Shown here in pieces: positions 1 through 9,497 of a DNA stretch of 64,000 nt. The translations under genes were made by a program, and so were the position numbers. Under the pieces are notes generated by a model. The model saw only the letters and a program-made list of their open reading frames with translations. It made no database searches and was not told where the DNA came from. Within the stretch, counting starts at the first letter, position 1; every line of letters starts with the position of its first letter. Source of the DNA: CAMDPA01 sp964574325 (GTDB taxonomy: Bacteria > Pseudomonadota > Alphaproteobacteria > Rhizobiales > Hyphomicrobiaceae); contig CAZNMY010000021.1 in assembly GCA_964574325.1 (NCBI GenBank), positions 6,531 through 70,530 of the forward strand, written 5' to 3'.

Positions 1-1580
1 TGGGGGATGCGGTCGTACTGCGACAGCTCCAGCATTTTCGGATCGATGAGCAGCAGGCGCAGGTCCGTCGGCTCGAGGTGATAGAGCAGCGACAGGATCA
101 TGGCATTGAGGCCGACCGACTTGCCGGAACCGGTGGTGCCGGCGACGAGCAGGTGCGGCATTCGGGCGAGGTCGAGGGCGACGGGTTCGCCGCCGATGCC
201 CTTGCCGAGCGCCAGCGGCAGGTTCATCGTCTGATTGGTGTACGTCTCGCTTTCCAGGATATCGCGGAGAACGACGGTTTCACGGACGTCGTTGGGCACC
301 TCGATGCCGATGGTGGTGCGGCCGGGAGTGGTCGAGACGCGCACGGCGTTGGCGCCGAGTTCGCGCGCGAAGTCGTCGGCGAGGCCGATGATGCGGGCGA
401 TCTTGGTGCCGCGTACGGGCTCGAATTCGTAGCGCGTGACGACGGGGCCGGGGCGGGCCTCGCGGATATCGCCCTTCACACCGAAGGCCGACATCACCTC
501 GAGAAGCGTGCTGGCGCCGGTGTCGACATCGAGTTCGTGCCGACGTGGCGCGCTGGGCGCCCGGCGGAGCAGGTTGACGCTGGGCTTGCGATAGGCAGCG
601 GCCTTGCCGCGCGCTTTCGCGAGCGTCGTCTTGAGGACGGGAATAATCCGTGGCGCGCCGGGCTTGACGGTCGGCGAAGTGCTCGGCGCAAACCGTTCGG
701 CGAAGGCGCGGGCGGTGTCGTCGGTGTCGTCGGATGCGCCGCCGTCCAGGGCGTGGGTGTCGATCGGCTTCGGCAGATCGCGTTCGGGATGCAGGGGGAC
801 GCCGAGTTCGAAGCCGCGCTGGTGCGTCGGCATCAGGGACGGAGGCTCGGGCAGTTGGGGCTCGGGCGCATGACGGTCGGGTTGGCGGTCGGCTGGGCGT
901 TTGGTTGGGCCATTGACAGGGGCGGGTCCGGGGGGCGGCGATGCGGCGGGAGTTTCGACCTCGGCCGCGGGGGCAGCAGCGAGGGCCGCCTTCGTCCAAA
1001 GCAGTCTGGTGCGCAGGCCCAAGGAGAGGCCCAGGGACTTCGACAACAGCATCGCACCGCCCAAGCCGAGGAGCAGGACGGTGATCCTGCTGTCGCGTTC
1101 GAAGCCGAAGCGGGACATCGCAGCCGAGGCGATGTTGTGGACGAAGTCACCGAGGGTCCCGCCGGCGCCGCCCAGGAGCGGCCAGCCGGGGATGTCGGGC
1201 AAGCCCGACGCTGCACCGGCAAGGGCCAGGACAGCGGCGAGCGCGCCGACCAGCTTGAGGCGGAAGCGCGCAATCCAGCGCACGCTGGCGAGCAGTTCCA
1301 GGCCCCAGACCATCGGGCAGATCATCGCGAAGATGCAGGCGATGCCCAGCGTATGGACCATCATGTCGGAGAGGCCGGCGCCGGCATTGCCCAGGAGATT
1401 GCGGACGGCCCGGCTCGATGCGCCATCGCGCAATTGCCAGGACAGGAGGGCGAGCCAACTCGTAGCGGCTGTCGCGACCAGCGCACCGCCGGCGATGCGG
1501 ACGCCGAGATCGGTCAGGGAATGCTCGAGGGACGGCGGCAGCAACCGCTGCTGGTCGGGGCCAGGACGCTGTACGGACAT
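1..1580 (-). CDS. ftsK: DNA translocase FtsK, 5' part (runs off the left edge)
   Basis: Hexameric ATP-driven DNA pump at the division septum that clears and resolves chromosome termini. The N-terminal ~526 codons are inside the window. Four hydrophobic stretches lie at about residues 27-48, 74-98, 107-125 and 165-180, as expected for the FtsK membrane domain. A Pro/Ala-rich linker follows to about 330, then the alpha/beta motor domain. The Walker A motif GTTGSGKS is at about residues 481-488, followed by a Walker B-like LLLIDPK. The C-terminal gamma (DNA-reading) domain lies outside. The ATG at 1580 starts 15 nt after the stop of the aminotransferase, so the two are probably co-transcribed, an arrangement common in Hyphomicrobiales. 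No stop occurs before the edge. The identification rests on the motor domain and is firm. Confidence 0.95.
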   Translation of the reverse strand, partial: MSVQRPGPDQQRLLPPSLEHSLTDLGVRIAGGALVATAATSWLALLSWQLRDGASSRAVRNLLGNAGAGLSDMMVHTLGIACIFAMICPMVWGLELLASVRWIARFRLKLVGALAAVLALAGAASGLPDIPGWPLLGGAGGTLGDFVHNIASAAMSRFGFERDSRITVLLLGLGGAMLLSKSLGLSLGLRTRLLWTKAALAAAPAAEVETPAASPPPGPAPVNGPTKRPADRQPDRHAPEPQLPEPPSLMPTHQRGFELGVPLHPERDLPKPIDTHALDGGASDDTDDTARAFAERFAPSTSPTVKPGAPRIIPVLKTTLAKARGKAAAYRKPSVNLLRRAPSAPRRHELDVDTGASTLLEVMSAFGVKGDIREARPGPVVTRYEFEPVRGTKIARIIGLADDFARELGANAVRVSTTPGRTTIGIEVPNDVRETVVLRDILESETYTNQTMNLPLALGKGIGGEPVALDLARMPHLLVAGTTGSGKSVGLNAMILSLLYHLEPTDLRLLLIDPKMLELSQYDRIP

Positions 1581-1595
1581 GGTGCGGGATCGAGC

Positions 1596-2831
1596 CTACG
1601 CGGAAACAGAGACAATGCGCTCGAGCGCTTCCCTGGTTTCAGCCGGTCCGGTCACGAGGGCGACGCGGATGTATTGTTCGCCCGGATTTATCCCCGTGCG
1701 GCCAGGCTGGGCCAGGTATGCACCCGGCAAAACTTTGACACCGCAGCGTTTCCAAAGGGTTACCGTGGCGGCTACACCACCGCCGAGTTGTGCCATGTCG
1801 AGCCACAGGAAGAACCCGCCGGGCGGGCGGCGATAGCCGAAGCGGTCGCCCAGCACCTCGTCGCAGATATCGTATTTCACGCGGTAGGCCTGGCGGATCT
1901 TCGTGACGTGCTGCTCCTCGCTCCAGACGGCGGCCGAGGCGTGCATCACGGGGCCGGGCATCTGGCAGCCGATGACGTTGCGCACCTCGGCGAGGGTCTC
2001 GATGAAGTCGCCGTCGCCGGCACAGAAGCCCGATCTCAAGCCCGGCAGGTTCGAACGCTTCGACAGCGAGTTGAACGCGATCACGTTGCGGAACCGCTCC
2101 GGCGTCGTGGCTGCAACCTCGAGGGCGCCGACCGGCGCGTCGCGGGTATAGATCTCGGAGTAGCATTCGTCGACGAACAGCAGGAAGTCGTAGCGGCGGG
2201 CAAGCTCTATACAACGCAGGAGGTAGGCGGGCGTGGCGATCGCACCCTGGGGATTGGCTGGCGTGCACAGGTAGAAGGCGGCGGTGCGCCGCAGGAGCGC
2301 TTCATCGGCGGCGAGCGCGTCGAGGTCGGGAAGATGGCCGGTGGCGACCGTCGCGTCGAGGTAGACGGGCTCGGCGTTGGCGGTGCTCGCTGCGCCGATG
2401 TAGGCGGCGTAGTAGGGGTTCGGCAGCAGCACCGCGGGTCTTTCGGACCAGATGCGACGGCCGACGGCGGGCAGGGCAGCGTAGAACAGTCCCTCGCGCG
2501 AGCCGTTGGTGGGGTGAACCTCCCGGGTCCAGTCGATGGTGTCGCCGAGGTTGAAGCGGCGGCCGATCCAGGTCGCGATCGCCTTGCGCAGCTCGTCTGA
2601 GCCGCGGATCGGCGGATACTTGGCGAAACTCGCCTTCGAGGCCTCGATCTTGTCGACGATGAAGCCCGGCATCTCCTCGCGCGGCTCGCCGATGGTCAGG
2701 TCGAGCGGCGGCATGCCCGGCTCGATGTCGGCCAGCAACCGCCGCGTCCGCGTGAAGGGCGACAGGACCAGGCCCTGAGCCAGGGCGGCGAGACCTTCGT
2801 TCGAGTAGGATGGCGCTGGCGACGATGACAT
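1596..2831 (-). CDS. PLP-dependent aminotransferase (class I/II, DapC-like)
   Basis: Fold-type I aminotransferase of about 411 residues. The PLP-binding lysine is K258 in the motif SLSKRSNLPGLRSGF, and the upstream FVDECYSEIYT segment carries the expected Asp/Tyr cofactor contacts. In Hyphomicrobiales the gene upstream of ftsK is often annotated as succinyldiaminopimelate (DapC) or aspartate aminotransferase; substrate cannot be read from the sequence. I chose the ATG at 2831 (MSSSPAPS). The frame stays open to 2951, but that extension does not look like a conserved N-terminus; an ATG at 2849 is the alternative. Neither start has a strong ribosome binding site. It ends 15 nt before ftsK. Confidence 0.85.
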   Translation of the reverse strand: MSSSPAPSYSNEGLAALAQGLVLSPFTRTRRLLADIEPGMPPLDLTIGEPREEMPGFIVDKIEASKASFAKYPPIRGSDELRKAIATWIGRRFNLGDTIDWTREVHPTNGSREGLFYAALPAVGRRIWSERPAVLLPNPYYAAYIGAASTANAEPVYLDATVATGHLPDLDALAADEALLRRTAAFYLCTPANPQGAIATPAYLLRCIELARRYDFLLFVDECYSEIYTRDAPVGALEVAATTPERFRNVIAFNSLSKRSNLPGLRSGFCAGDGDFIETLAEVRNVIGCQMPGPVMHASAAVWSEEQHVTKIRQAYRVKYDICDEVLGDRFGYRRPPGGFFLWLDMAQLGGGVAATVTLWKRCGVKVLPGAYLAQPGRTGINPGEQYIRVALVTGPAETREALERIVSVSA

Positions 2832-3068
2832 GGGAGGCGACCGTTCCATTGGCGAAGTGGGGATGCATACAGCCCACCGGCAGCATTGGCCAGCCGGAGC
2901 GTCGGCCAATCGCAGGATCGGCAGCAGCGTCGGCGGACTTAGTGCTATCAACTCGTGCGGTCGGCATATTCCCTCGGTTGAGGGAAGCCGCTAGTCTCGG
3001 AAGTCAGTGCAGCCATCCGTGCATCCAATCAAACATGGCTCGCCATTCCAAGCGAGCTGGAGGGAACA

Positions 3069-4067
3069 ATGCAACGTCGAACGACGATCAAGGGACTTCT
3101 CGCGACCGCACTTGGCGGTTCGGTACTTGGAGCATCCGTCCTGGCGGTGGCGCCGGCCCAGGCCCAGCAGTGGCCGACGAAGCCGGTGCGCTTCATCGTG
3201 CCCTACTCTCCCGGTGGCATCTCGGACATCGCAGCGCGCCTCGTCGGCGCCAAGTTGACCGAGACCCTGGGGCAGCAGTTCGTGGTCGACAACCGGCCCG
3301 GCGGCAATGGTACGATCGGTACCGCGGCGGTGGTGAAGTCGGCGCCCGACGGTTACACCTACGTGATCGCGACCGTCGGCGATTTCACGATCAGCCAGCA
3401 CATCATCAAGAACCTTCCTTATGATCCACTGACCGATCTGGCGCCTGTCATGTCGCTGACCGATACGCCGTGCATTCTCGCGGCGCACGTGAACTCGCCC
3501 TACAAGACGCTGGCCGACGTCCTGGATGCCGCTAAGAAGCAGCCGGGCAAGATCAGCTATGCGACGCCGGGTGTCGGCGCCATCAATCAGCTTCTCATGG
3601 AGTGGATGGCGGTCGAAACCGGCACGTCGTTCTCGCATGTTCCCTACAAGGGCGGTGCGCCTTCCGGTGCTGCCGTGGCTGCCGGCGATGTGCCGATCGG
3701 ACTGCTTGCCGTTTCCTCTGCGATGCCGCATCTGAAGAGCGGAAAGGTGCGGATGCTCGCCAACACCGGCGCCAAGCGCTCGCCGCTGATCGCGGATGTG
3801 CCGACCATGCAGGAAAGCGGCGTCAAGAACGTCGACGGCACCAACTACACGCTGATGCTGGCGCCGAAGGGTACGCCCACCGCGATCATCGACAAGATGA
3901 ACGCCGAGGTGACGAAGATCCTGGGGATGGCGGACATCAAGGAAAAGCTTTCGGCGGGTGCTGCGGTCGCCGTGCCGAGTACACCGGCCGAACTCGCCGC
4001 GCGCATCAAGCGCGAAAGCGCAGCGCTGAAGGCGGTCGTCGTGCAGGCGAAGATCAGCTCGGACTGA
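3069..4067 (+). CDS. tctC: TTT transporter substrate-binding receptor (TctC/Bug family)
   Basis: Periplasmic receptor that presents an organic acid, often a carboxylate, to the TctA/TctB membrane pair encoded just downstream. The 332 residues begin with a twin-arginine-like leader (RRTTIKG, hydrophobic core, cleavage predicted after AQA at residue 32). Bug-family signatures are visible: FIVPYSPGGISD near the mature N-terminus, VDNRPGGNGTIG, SAPDGYTY, and VPYKGGAP in the second lobe. Length is normal for the family. The gene opens the tctCBA order; 230 nt separate it from tctB, and no gene is visible in that gap. The ligand cannot be predicted from sequence. Confidence 0.92.
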   Translation: MQRRTTIKGLLATALGGSVLGASVLAVAPAQAQQWPTKPVRFIVPYSPGGISDIAARLVGAKLTETLGQQFVVDNRPGGNGTIGTAAVVKSAPDGYTYVIATVGDFTISQHIIKNLPYDPLTDLAPVMSLTDTPCILAAHVNSPYKTLADVLDAAKKQPGKISYATPGVGAINQLLMEWMAVETGTSFSHVPYKGGAPSGAAVAAGDVPIGLLAVSSAMPHLKSGKVRMLANTGAKRSPLIADVPTMQESGVKNVDGTNYTLMLAPKGTPTAIIDKMNAEVTKILGMADIKEKLSAGAAVAVPSTPAELAARIKRESAALKAVVVQAKISSD

Positions 4068-4297
4068 TCCGGTGGCCCGTCGCACCAAGATCGCATCGTG
4101 GCCGCGACCGCGTTCGATTTTGGCGTTACACGAGGGCCACTGGATAGATCATATGCCTCGTGTGGCGTTTATCGTGCCTTTATCGACACCAACCTTGCCG
4201 CAGCCTTCTGTCGATCAAGGCGCGACGCCACACTGGCGGAACGGCGCTGTACGAGCACCTGAAATCAGGCGGATGCATCGATCCGACCCGGAGACCC

Positions 4298-4771
4298 ATG
4301 CGAATTCGTTCACCTCGTGACTTCTGCGCCGGGATCGTCTTCATGGCGATAGCCGGTGCGTTCATCTGGCTCGCGCTGGGCTATCGCTACGGCACGGCGC
4401 AGCGCATGGGGCCGGGGTTCTTTCCGATCTGGGTCGGGGGGCTGCTCGGCTTGCTCGGGTTCATCGTGATGGCGCGCTCTTTCGTGATCAAAGGGCCGTC
4501 CATCGACCGCATCGGATTGCGGGAACTGCTGGTCACGCTGCTCGCGGTGGCGGTGTTCGGGCTCGTTCTGGCAAATTTCGGACTGGTGGCGGCAATCCTG
4601 GCACTGGTCGTCGTCGGCGCGGTGGCGGACAATTCGGCAAGGCCGCTCGAGACGATCGCGCTGGCGGTGTTTCTCGCGGCGTTCTCGGTCGGGATATTCG
4701 TTTATTTGCTGGGCTTGCCCTTGCAGGTCTGGCCGGAAGGTTTCATGCGGTCGCTGGGTTTTGCGAAATGA
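4298..4771 (+). CDS. tctB: TTT transporter small membrane subunit (TctB)
   Basis: Small integral membrane component of the tripartite tricarboxylate transporter. The 157-residue protein has four hydrophobic segments (about residues 9-28, 38-57, 75-108 in two helices, and 122-143). The start MRIRSPRDF at 4298 puts the first helix directly after a short basic N-terminus as in the family; the frame is open further upstream, but that part has no membrane character. It sits between the receptor and the large subunit. TctB proteins are poorly conserved, so the call leans on topology, the segment RMGPGFFPIWVG and gene order. Confidence 0.88.
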   Translation: MRIRSPRDFCAGIVFMAIAGAFIWLALGYRYGTAQRMGPGFFPIWVGGLLGLLGFIVMARSFVIKGPSIDRIGLRELLVTLLAVAVFGLVLANFGLVAAILALVVVGAVADNSARPLETIALAVFLAAFSVGIFVYLLGLPLQVWPEGFMRSLGFAK

Positions 4772-4817
4772 CCGGTTCGAAGAGCTGTCGGGGTCTTGAA
4801 ATGGCCGGGGCCCACTG

Positions 4818-6320
4818 ATGGAAATTCTCGGCAATCTCGGGCTCGGTCTGTCGGTGGCCTTCGGCTGGCAGAATCTCATCTATTGTTTCATCGGCTGCTT
4901 TCTCGGCACGCTCGTCGGCGTGCTGCCGGGCATCGGGCCGGTGGCGACCGTGGCAATGCTTCTGCCGTTCACGTTCGGTCTGGGGCCGGGGCCGGCGCTC
5001 ATCATGCTCGCCGGCATCTACTATGGAGCGCAGTACGGCGGCTCGACGACTGCTATCCTCGTCAACCTGCCGGGCGAGAGCTCGGCGGTCGTGACGACGC
5101 TCGACGGTCATCAGATGGCGAAGAAGGGCCGGGCGGGGCCGGCTCTGGGGATCGCTGCGATCGGCTCGTTCATCGCGGGCTGCGTGGCGACGCTGCTGGT
5201 TGCGCTGTGGGCGCCGCCGCTGGCGGAAGTAGCTCTCAAGTTCTCACCGGCCGAATACTTCTCGCTGATGCTGTTCGGGCTCGTGGCCGCCATCGTGCTG
5301 GCGCGGGGATCGCTGCTGAAGGCGTTGGCGATGGTGTGCTTCGGGATTCTTCTGGGGCTGGTCGGCTCCGACGTGAATTCGGGCGCGATCCGTTTCGGTC
5401 TGGGACTGCCGGAGATTTCCGACGGTATCGGCTTCGTCGCCGTCGCGATGGCGTTCTTCGGCCTCGCCGACGTGGTGACCAACCTCGAGCGGAAAGAGAA
5501 AGAGGCGACCTACACGTCGACGATCGGCAGCGTGCTGCCGTCGTGGAACGATTTCCGTGTGTCGTTCTGGTCGATCGTGCGCGGCACGAGCCTCGGATCG
5601 GTGCTGGGCCTGCTGCCCGGTGGCGGTGCACTGCTGGCCTCGTTCGCGGCCTATATGCTCGAGAAGCGGGTCGCCAAACCTCCGCGCAATTTCGGAGAAG
5701 GCGACATTCGCGGCGTCGCGGCGCCGGAAAGCGCCAACAATGCGGGAGCGCAGACGTCGTTCATCCCGATGCTGACGCTGGGCATTCCCTCCAATCCCAC
5801 GATGGCGCTGATGATCGGCGCGATGATGATCCAGGGGATCGCGCCGGGACCGCAGGTGATGACCGAGCGGCCCGAGCTGTTCTGGGGTCTGGTGGCTTCG
5901 ATGTGGGTCGGCAACCTGATGCTGCTGGTCTTGAACCTGCCGCTGGTGGGGCTGTGGGTCCGATTGCTGAAAGTGCCCTACCGTCTCCTGTTTCCTTCGA
6001 TCTTCGTGTTCTGCTGCATCGGTGTGTACTCGGTCGACGGCAAGATTTTCGACATCTACATCCTGGCGATACTGACGGCGGTCGGATACATCCTGCTCAA
6101 GCTCGATTGCGAGCCGGCGCCGCTGATTCTGGGCTTCGTGCTCGGGCCGATGATGGAGGAAAACCTGCGGCGTTCGTTGATGATCGCGCACGGGGATGCG
6201 ACGGTGCTGCTCACGCGGCCGATCTCGGCGGCGTTCCTGATCGCGTCGCTCGTGCTGCTGATCGTCCTGGCGCTGCCGACGCTCAGAGCCAAGCGCGAGG
6301 AGGCGCTGCAGGAAGGATGA
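4818..6320 (+). CDS. tctA: TTT transporter large permease subunit (TctA)
   Basis: Large, ~12-helix permease of the tripartite tricarboxylate transporter (PF01970 family), 500 residues, normal length. Family signatures are clear: GVLPGIGPVATVAMLLP near residue 34, the conserved loop GGSTTAILVNLPGESSAVV, and the second-half repeat GLLPGGGALLASF with APESANNAGAQTSFIPMLTLGIP. The two PG-containing hairpins are the internally duplicated substrate-path elements known for the family. It follows tctB by 46 nt and closes the operon. It converges with the glycosyltransferase on the other strand; only 17 nt separate the stops. Confidence 0.96.
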   Translation: MEILGNLGLGLSVAFGWQNLIYCFIGCFLGTLVGVLPGIGPVATVAMLLPFTFGLGPGPALIMLAGIYYGAQYGGSTTAILVNLPGESSAVVTTLDGHQMAKKGRAGPALGIAAIGSFIAGCVATLLVALWAPPLAEVALKFSPAEYFSLMLFGLVAAIVLARGSLLKALAMVCFGILLGLVGSDVNSGAIRFGLGLPEISDGIGFVAVAMAFFGLADVVTNLERKEKEATYTSTIGSVLPSWNDFRVSFWSIVRGTSLGSVLGLLPGGGALLASFAAYMLEKRVAKPPRNFGEGDIRGVAAPESANNAGAQTSFIPMLTLGIPSNPTMALMIGAMMIQGIAPGPQVMTERPELFWGLVASMWVGNLMLLVLNLPLVGLWVRLLKVPYRLLFPSIFVFCCIGVYSVDGKIFDIYILAILTAVGYILLKLDCEPAPLILGFVLGPMMEENLRRSLMIAHGDATVLLTRPISAAFLIASLVLLIVLALPTLRAKREEALQEG

Positions 6321-6337
6321 AGGGGCCAACGGGCCGG

Positions 6338-7402
6338 TCAGGCGGAACGGGGGCGGCGGCGGGCAAGCGATGCGCGTTTGGCAGGAACGCCGCGGCCCTG
6401 TGATGCGAACAGCGCGCTCTCGATGTTGGAGAGGAACAGCCGCGCGGCCGTGTCCCAGCCGAATGCCATCGCTACGTCCCGAACCTTCGTGCGGTCGAGG
6501 TCGAGCGCTGCGAGGCAAGCGTTCCGCAGATCGTCATCGAGGCAGCCGGTGACCCCGTCGACGACGTTGTCGATCGGACCCGTCACGGGGAAGGCTGCGA
6601 CGGGCAGGCCCGATGCCATGGCTTCCAGCAGAACGATGCCGAACGTATCGGTCAGGCTCGGAAAGACGAAAACGTCGGCGGAAGCGTAACAGGCGGCGAG
6701 TTCGGCCCCGACCTTCTTGCCGGTGAACAGCGCTTCGGGATAGCGGTCCCGCAAGATTTCGAGCATCGGGCCGGCGCCGACGATCACCTTGCGGCCGGGC
6801 AGATCGAGGCGGAGAAAGGCCTCGATGTTCTTCTCCACCGCGACCCGCCCCGTATAGAGGAACACCTTCTCGTCGCCGAACAGGCGAACGGGAGCGGGGT
6901 GGAACTGCTCGGTATCGACCCCACGGCTCCAGGGCATGATCCGCTCGAAGCCGCGGGCCTCGAGTTCGACTGCCAATGTGCGGCTCGCGACCATCATGCC
7001 GGCGCCGGCATTGTGGAAGCGGCGCTGGGCGGCATAGGTCCACGCCGTCGGGATGCCGAAGCGGGCGCTCAGGTATTCGGGGAAACGGGTGTGGAACGAG
7101 GTCGTGAAGGGGACGCGGCGGGACAGGCACCAGCGCCGTGTCATCCAGCCGACGGGGCCTTCGGTGGCGATGTGGATCGCGTCCGGCTTGATGGCGGTGA
7201 GGCGCTCGACGAGATGGGAGTAGCCCGGAACCGCCAAGCGTATTTCAGGATATGTCGGACAGGGGACCGAGCGGAATTCGGCCGGCGTCAGGAATTCGGT
7301 CTCTACGCCGAAATCGTGCAACTCCTCTTCGAGGCGCTCATAGGTTCGCACCACCCCGTTGACCTGAGGTCGCCAAGCGTCGGTGGCGACGAGGATGCGC
7401 AT
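6338..7402 (-). CDS. Glycosyltransferase family 4 (GT-B)
   Basis: Retaining GT-B glycosyltransferase of 354 residues that acts on a cytosolic nucleotide sugar. The N-terminal lobe begins MRILVATDAWRPQVNG. The C-terminal donor lobe contains GRVAVEKN, VGAGP and the E-x7-E element in SLTDTFGIVLLEAMASGLPV. It resembles the group often annotated as GDP-mannose-dependent alpha-mannosyltransferase (MgtA-like); donor and acceptor are not provable here. Its ATG overlaps the TGA of the upstream phosphoesterase (TGATG), so the two are translationally coupled. Pairing of these two families is frequent in Alphaproteobacteria and suggests glycolipid or envelope lipid work. Confidence 0.9.
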   Translation of the reverse strand: MRILVATDAWRPQVNGVVRTYERLEEELHDFGVETEFLTPAEFRSVPCPTYPEIRLAVPGYSHLVERLTAIKPDAIHIATEGPVGWMTRRWCLSRRVPFTTSFHTRFPEYLSARFGIPTAWTYAAQRRFHNAGAGMMVASRTLAVELEARGFERIMPWSRGVDTEQFHPAPVRLFGDEKVFLYTGRVAVEKNIEAFLRLDLPGRKVIVGAGPMLEILRDRYPEALFTGKKVGAELAACYASADVFVFPSLTDTFGIVLLEAMASGLPVAAFPVTGPIDNVVDGVTGCLDDDLRNACLAALDLDRTKVRDVAMAFGWDTAARLFLSNIESALFASQGRGVPAKRASLARRRPRSA

Positions 7403-8214
7403 CAGGCGGTGGCTCCGATACGGGAGGGCACGGCGCGAACGTCGGCATCGAGGTCATCGGGAGCGGTGGCAGTTGCAGGGGCGAGCGACCATTCGATCAG
7501 CTCGAGCTCGCCCGCTGCGGTTTCGACCACGGCGGTGCAGCTTTCGACCCAATCGCCGGTGTTGACGTAGTGCACGTCGCCGATCTCCCGTGAGGCGGCC
7601 TTGTGGATGTGGCCGCAGATGACGCCGTCGGCTCGATGCGCCTTGGCAGCTCCCACGAGGGAGGCTTCGAAGTCTCCGGCACGGCTCACACAGCGTTTCA
7701 CCCGGTTCTTCAGGTAGGCCGATATCGACCAGTAGTCCATACCGAGGTGCCGGCGGCACCAGTTCAAAGGGCGGTTGAGCGCGAGGAGGGCGGCGTAGCT
7801 GCGGTCGCCGATCAGGGCGAGCCACTCCGCATTCTTGACGACGATGTCGTACTCGTCGCCGTGGGTAACGAGATAGCGCTTACCTGCCGCGGTCACGTGG
7901 ACGTCGGTTTCGCGGATTTCGATCTGGCCGAAGCTCGTGCCGCAATAGGCGCGCAGGCCGCTGTCGTGGTTGCCGGGAATGAACACTACGCGGGTGCCGG
8001 ATTTCGACAGCCGCAGGATCTCGGCCAGGACCCGGCCGTGCTGCTCGGACCATACGATGCCGCGGCGGATGCGCCAGAAGTCGACGATGTCGCCGACGAG
8101 GTACAGCGTATCGGCGCGTGCCTCCGCCAGGAAATCGAGCAGTCGCGACGCCTGCGACCACTGGGTGCCCAGGTGCACGTCGGAAATGAAGAGTGCGCGG
8201 TAATGCGTGGCCAT
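7402..8214 (-). CDS. Metallophosphoesterase, UDP-2,3-diacylglucosamine diphosphatase-like
   Basis: Calcineurin-like phosphoesterase related to LpxH, which removes UMP from UDP-2,3-diacylglucosamine in lipid A synthesis. From the ATG at 8214 (MATHYRALF, 270 residues) the two-metal motifs are complete: D12-x-H14 in SDVHLG, G41-D42 in GDIVDFW, G81-N82-H83-D84, HGDEYD, and GHIHKA. The frame is open 19 codons further upstream (8271), but the SDVHLG motif normally lies close to the N-terminus. It is coupled to the downstream glycosyltransferase by a TGATG overlap. Many genomes carry LpxH-like paralogues of other function, so the exact substrate is uncertain. Confidence 0.85.
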   Translation of the reverse strand: MATHYRALFISDVHLGTQWSQASRLLDFLAEARADTLYLVGDIVDFWRIRRGIVWSEQHGRVLAEILRLSKSGTRVVFIPGNHDSGLRAYCGTSFGQIEIRETDVHVTAAGKRYLVTHGDEYDIVVKNAEWLALIGDRSYAALLALNRPLNWCRRHLGMDYWSISAYLKNRVKRCVSRAGDFEASLVGAAKAHRADGVICGHIHKAASREIGDVHYVNTGDWVESCTAVVETAAGELELIEWSLAPATATAPDDLDADVRAVPSRIGATA

Positions 8215-8313
8215 GGTCGGGTGGTCCCACGATCGATCGTCGAGATTGCCTGTCATATTCACGGCGATCAAGACAACAGTCGGATTACCTCGATGTGACT
8301 GTTCGTGCGAAAT

Positions 8314-8330
8314 CGTACAAAACGTACAAA
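8314..8330. repeat. Two direct copies of CGTACAAA
   Basis: CGTACAAA occurs at 8314-8321 and again at 8323-8330, one helical turn apart, in the short AT-richer gap upstream of the phosphoesterase gene and downstream of the solute-binding protein gene. The arrangement looks like a tandem binding site for a regulator of the phosphoesterase-glycosyltransferase pair. This is pattern recognition only. Confidence 0.3.
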
Positions 8331-8373
8331 TCTGTCACATGAAATGGTGCAAAAAGGAACCTTTGAACGGCGC

Positions 8374-9291
8374 TCAGAACACCCGATAAGGGAAATAGCG
8401 TAGGACCAGCTCCTCGAACCGACCGCTCGCTCGCAGCTTGCGAAGGGAAGCGTTGATATCGCTTCTGAACTGGGCATCGTTCTTGGTCATGGCGATGGCG
8501 ATGCCGTCGCCGAAATACTTGGGCTCGAGGTAGGGACCGCCCTTCAGCTCGCAGCAGGCCTTCGATGATTCGCCGTTGATCCACAGCACGAGGCCGATCC
8601 CGTCACCGAACAAGAGGTCGACCTTGCTGGCGAGGATGGCGTCTCGGGCCAGCTCCTGCGTTTCGAATGCGACGATCGCGCTGTCGGGAAAGAAGGCCTG
8701 CAAATAGGCTTCGTGGGTGGTTCCCTTGGCCACGCCGATGCGCTTGCTCGACAGCCCGCCGGGGGTGATTTCCAACTCGGCGGCGCCGCGACGGCCGACG
8801 AATCTGCCGGGCGTGAAGAAATAGCGGTCGGTGAAGTCCACGTTCGCCATCGCGCGGGCAGAGACCATGTGGCCGGCGATCACGGCATCGGCCTGGCGGC
8901 GCGTCAAAGCCGGCAGGAGGTCTTCCCACGGCCTTGCCGTCACGTCGCACTGTGCCGCGAGCTCGAGGCAGATGGCGCGCGCGAGATCGACGTGGAAGCC
9001 GGTGAGGACGCCGTCCTCGTCGAGATAGTTGAACGGGGGAAAATCGCTGGTCGTCAGGAAACGGATCACGGTGCGGCGCGTGGTTCGCTCCGGCTCCTTG
9101 GCCGCGTCGGCACCTTTCGGCTGATCCTTGAGGGATTGGGGATACGCGGACGAGAGCATCGCCAGAAAGCCGACGGCGAGTGCCAGCACGGCCAGCGCGA
9201 AGACCAGCCAGTTGTTCCGGCCGGGTGGTCCGCCTTTTGATCCATCCCCGGAGCCATCCTTGGACCTGGGTGGGAGTTTGAGCATCGGCAC
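8374..9291 (-). CDS. Membrane-anchored family 3 solute-binding protein
   Basis: Amino-acid-type extracellular solute-binding protein (SBP_bac_3 fold), 305 residues. A Gly/Ser/Pro-rich cytosolic N-terminus is followed by one transmembrane helix (about residues 27-47, WLVFALAVLALAVGF) with no obvious signal peptidase site, so it is probably anchored. The binding domain begins FLTTSDFPPFNYLDEDG and contains GFHVDLARAI, ITPGGLSSKRIGVAKGTTHEAY and a second-lobe end FEELVLRYFP, all typical. No ABC permease or ATPase lies beside it. It may therefore be a sensor-like or orphan receptor rather than part of a local importer. It diverges from the family 2 glycosyltransferase gene. Confidence 0.88.
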   Translation of the reverse strand: MPMLKLPPRSKDGSGDGSKGGPPGRNNWLVFALAVLALAVGFLAMLSSAYPQSLKDQPKGADAAKEPERTTRRTVIRFLTTSDFPPFNYLDEDGVLTGFHVDLARAICLELAAQCDVTARPWEDLLPALTRRQADAVIAGHMVSARAMANVDFTDRYFFTPGRFVGRRGAAELEITPGGLSSKRIGVAKGTTHEAYLQAFFPDSAIVAFETQELARDAILASKVDLLFGDGIGLVLWINGESSKACCELKGGPYLEPKYFGDGIAIAMTKNDAQFRSDINASLRKLRASGRFEELVLRYFPYRVF

Positions 9292-9497
9292 GGGCGTGCT
9301 CCTCGGGTTCGCGCAATCGCGGCCGCATGGGTGATCTGACTATAGACTGACTAGCCTCGCCGTGCGTCCGAATCTAGGCTTTCGAAAAGTCGTGTACGTT
9401 GCATGGTGCGTCGTCCACAACAGGCTCGGGGGGGCATGCCGTGGAGGATGGGCGCGGGCCGGTCGCCTATGAAAAGGGAGGACGGCCGTTTCGCGCC

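Noticed and set aside
78..2600. 840-codon open frame on the plus strand over ftsK and the aminotransferase
   Set aside because: It is Arg/Gly/Ala-rich low-information sequence antisense to two recognisable genes; GC-rich codon bias leaves antisense frames open.
4068..4297. Possible small gene between tctC and tctB
   Set aside because: The open frame here only extends tctB upstream; no ribosome binding site or protein-like composition.
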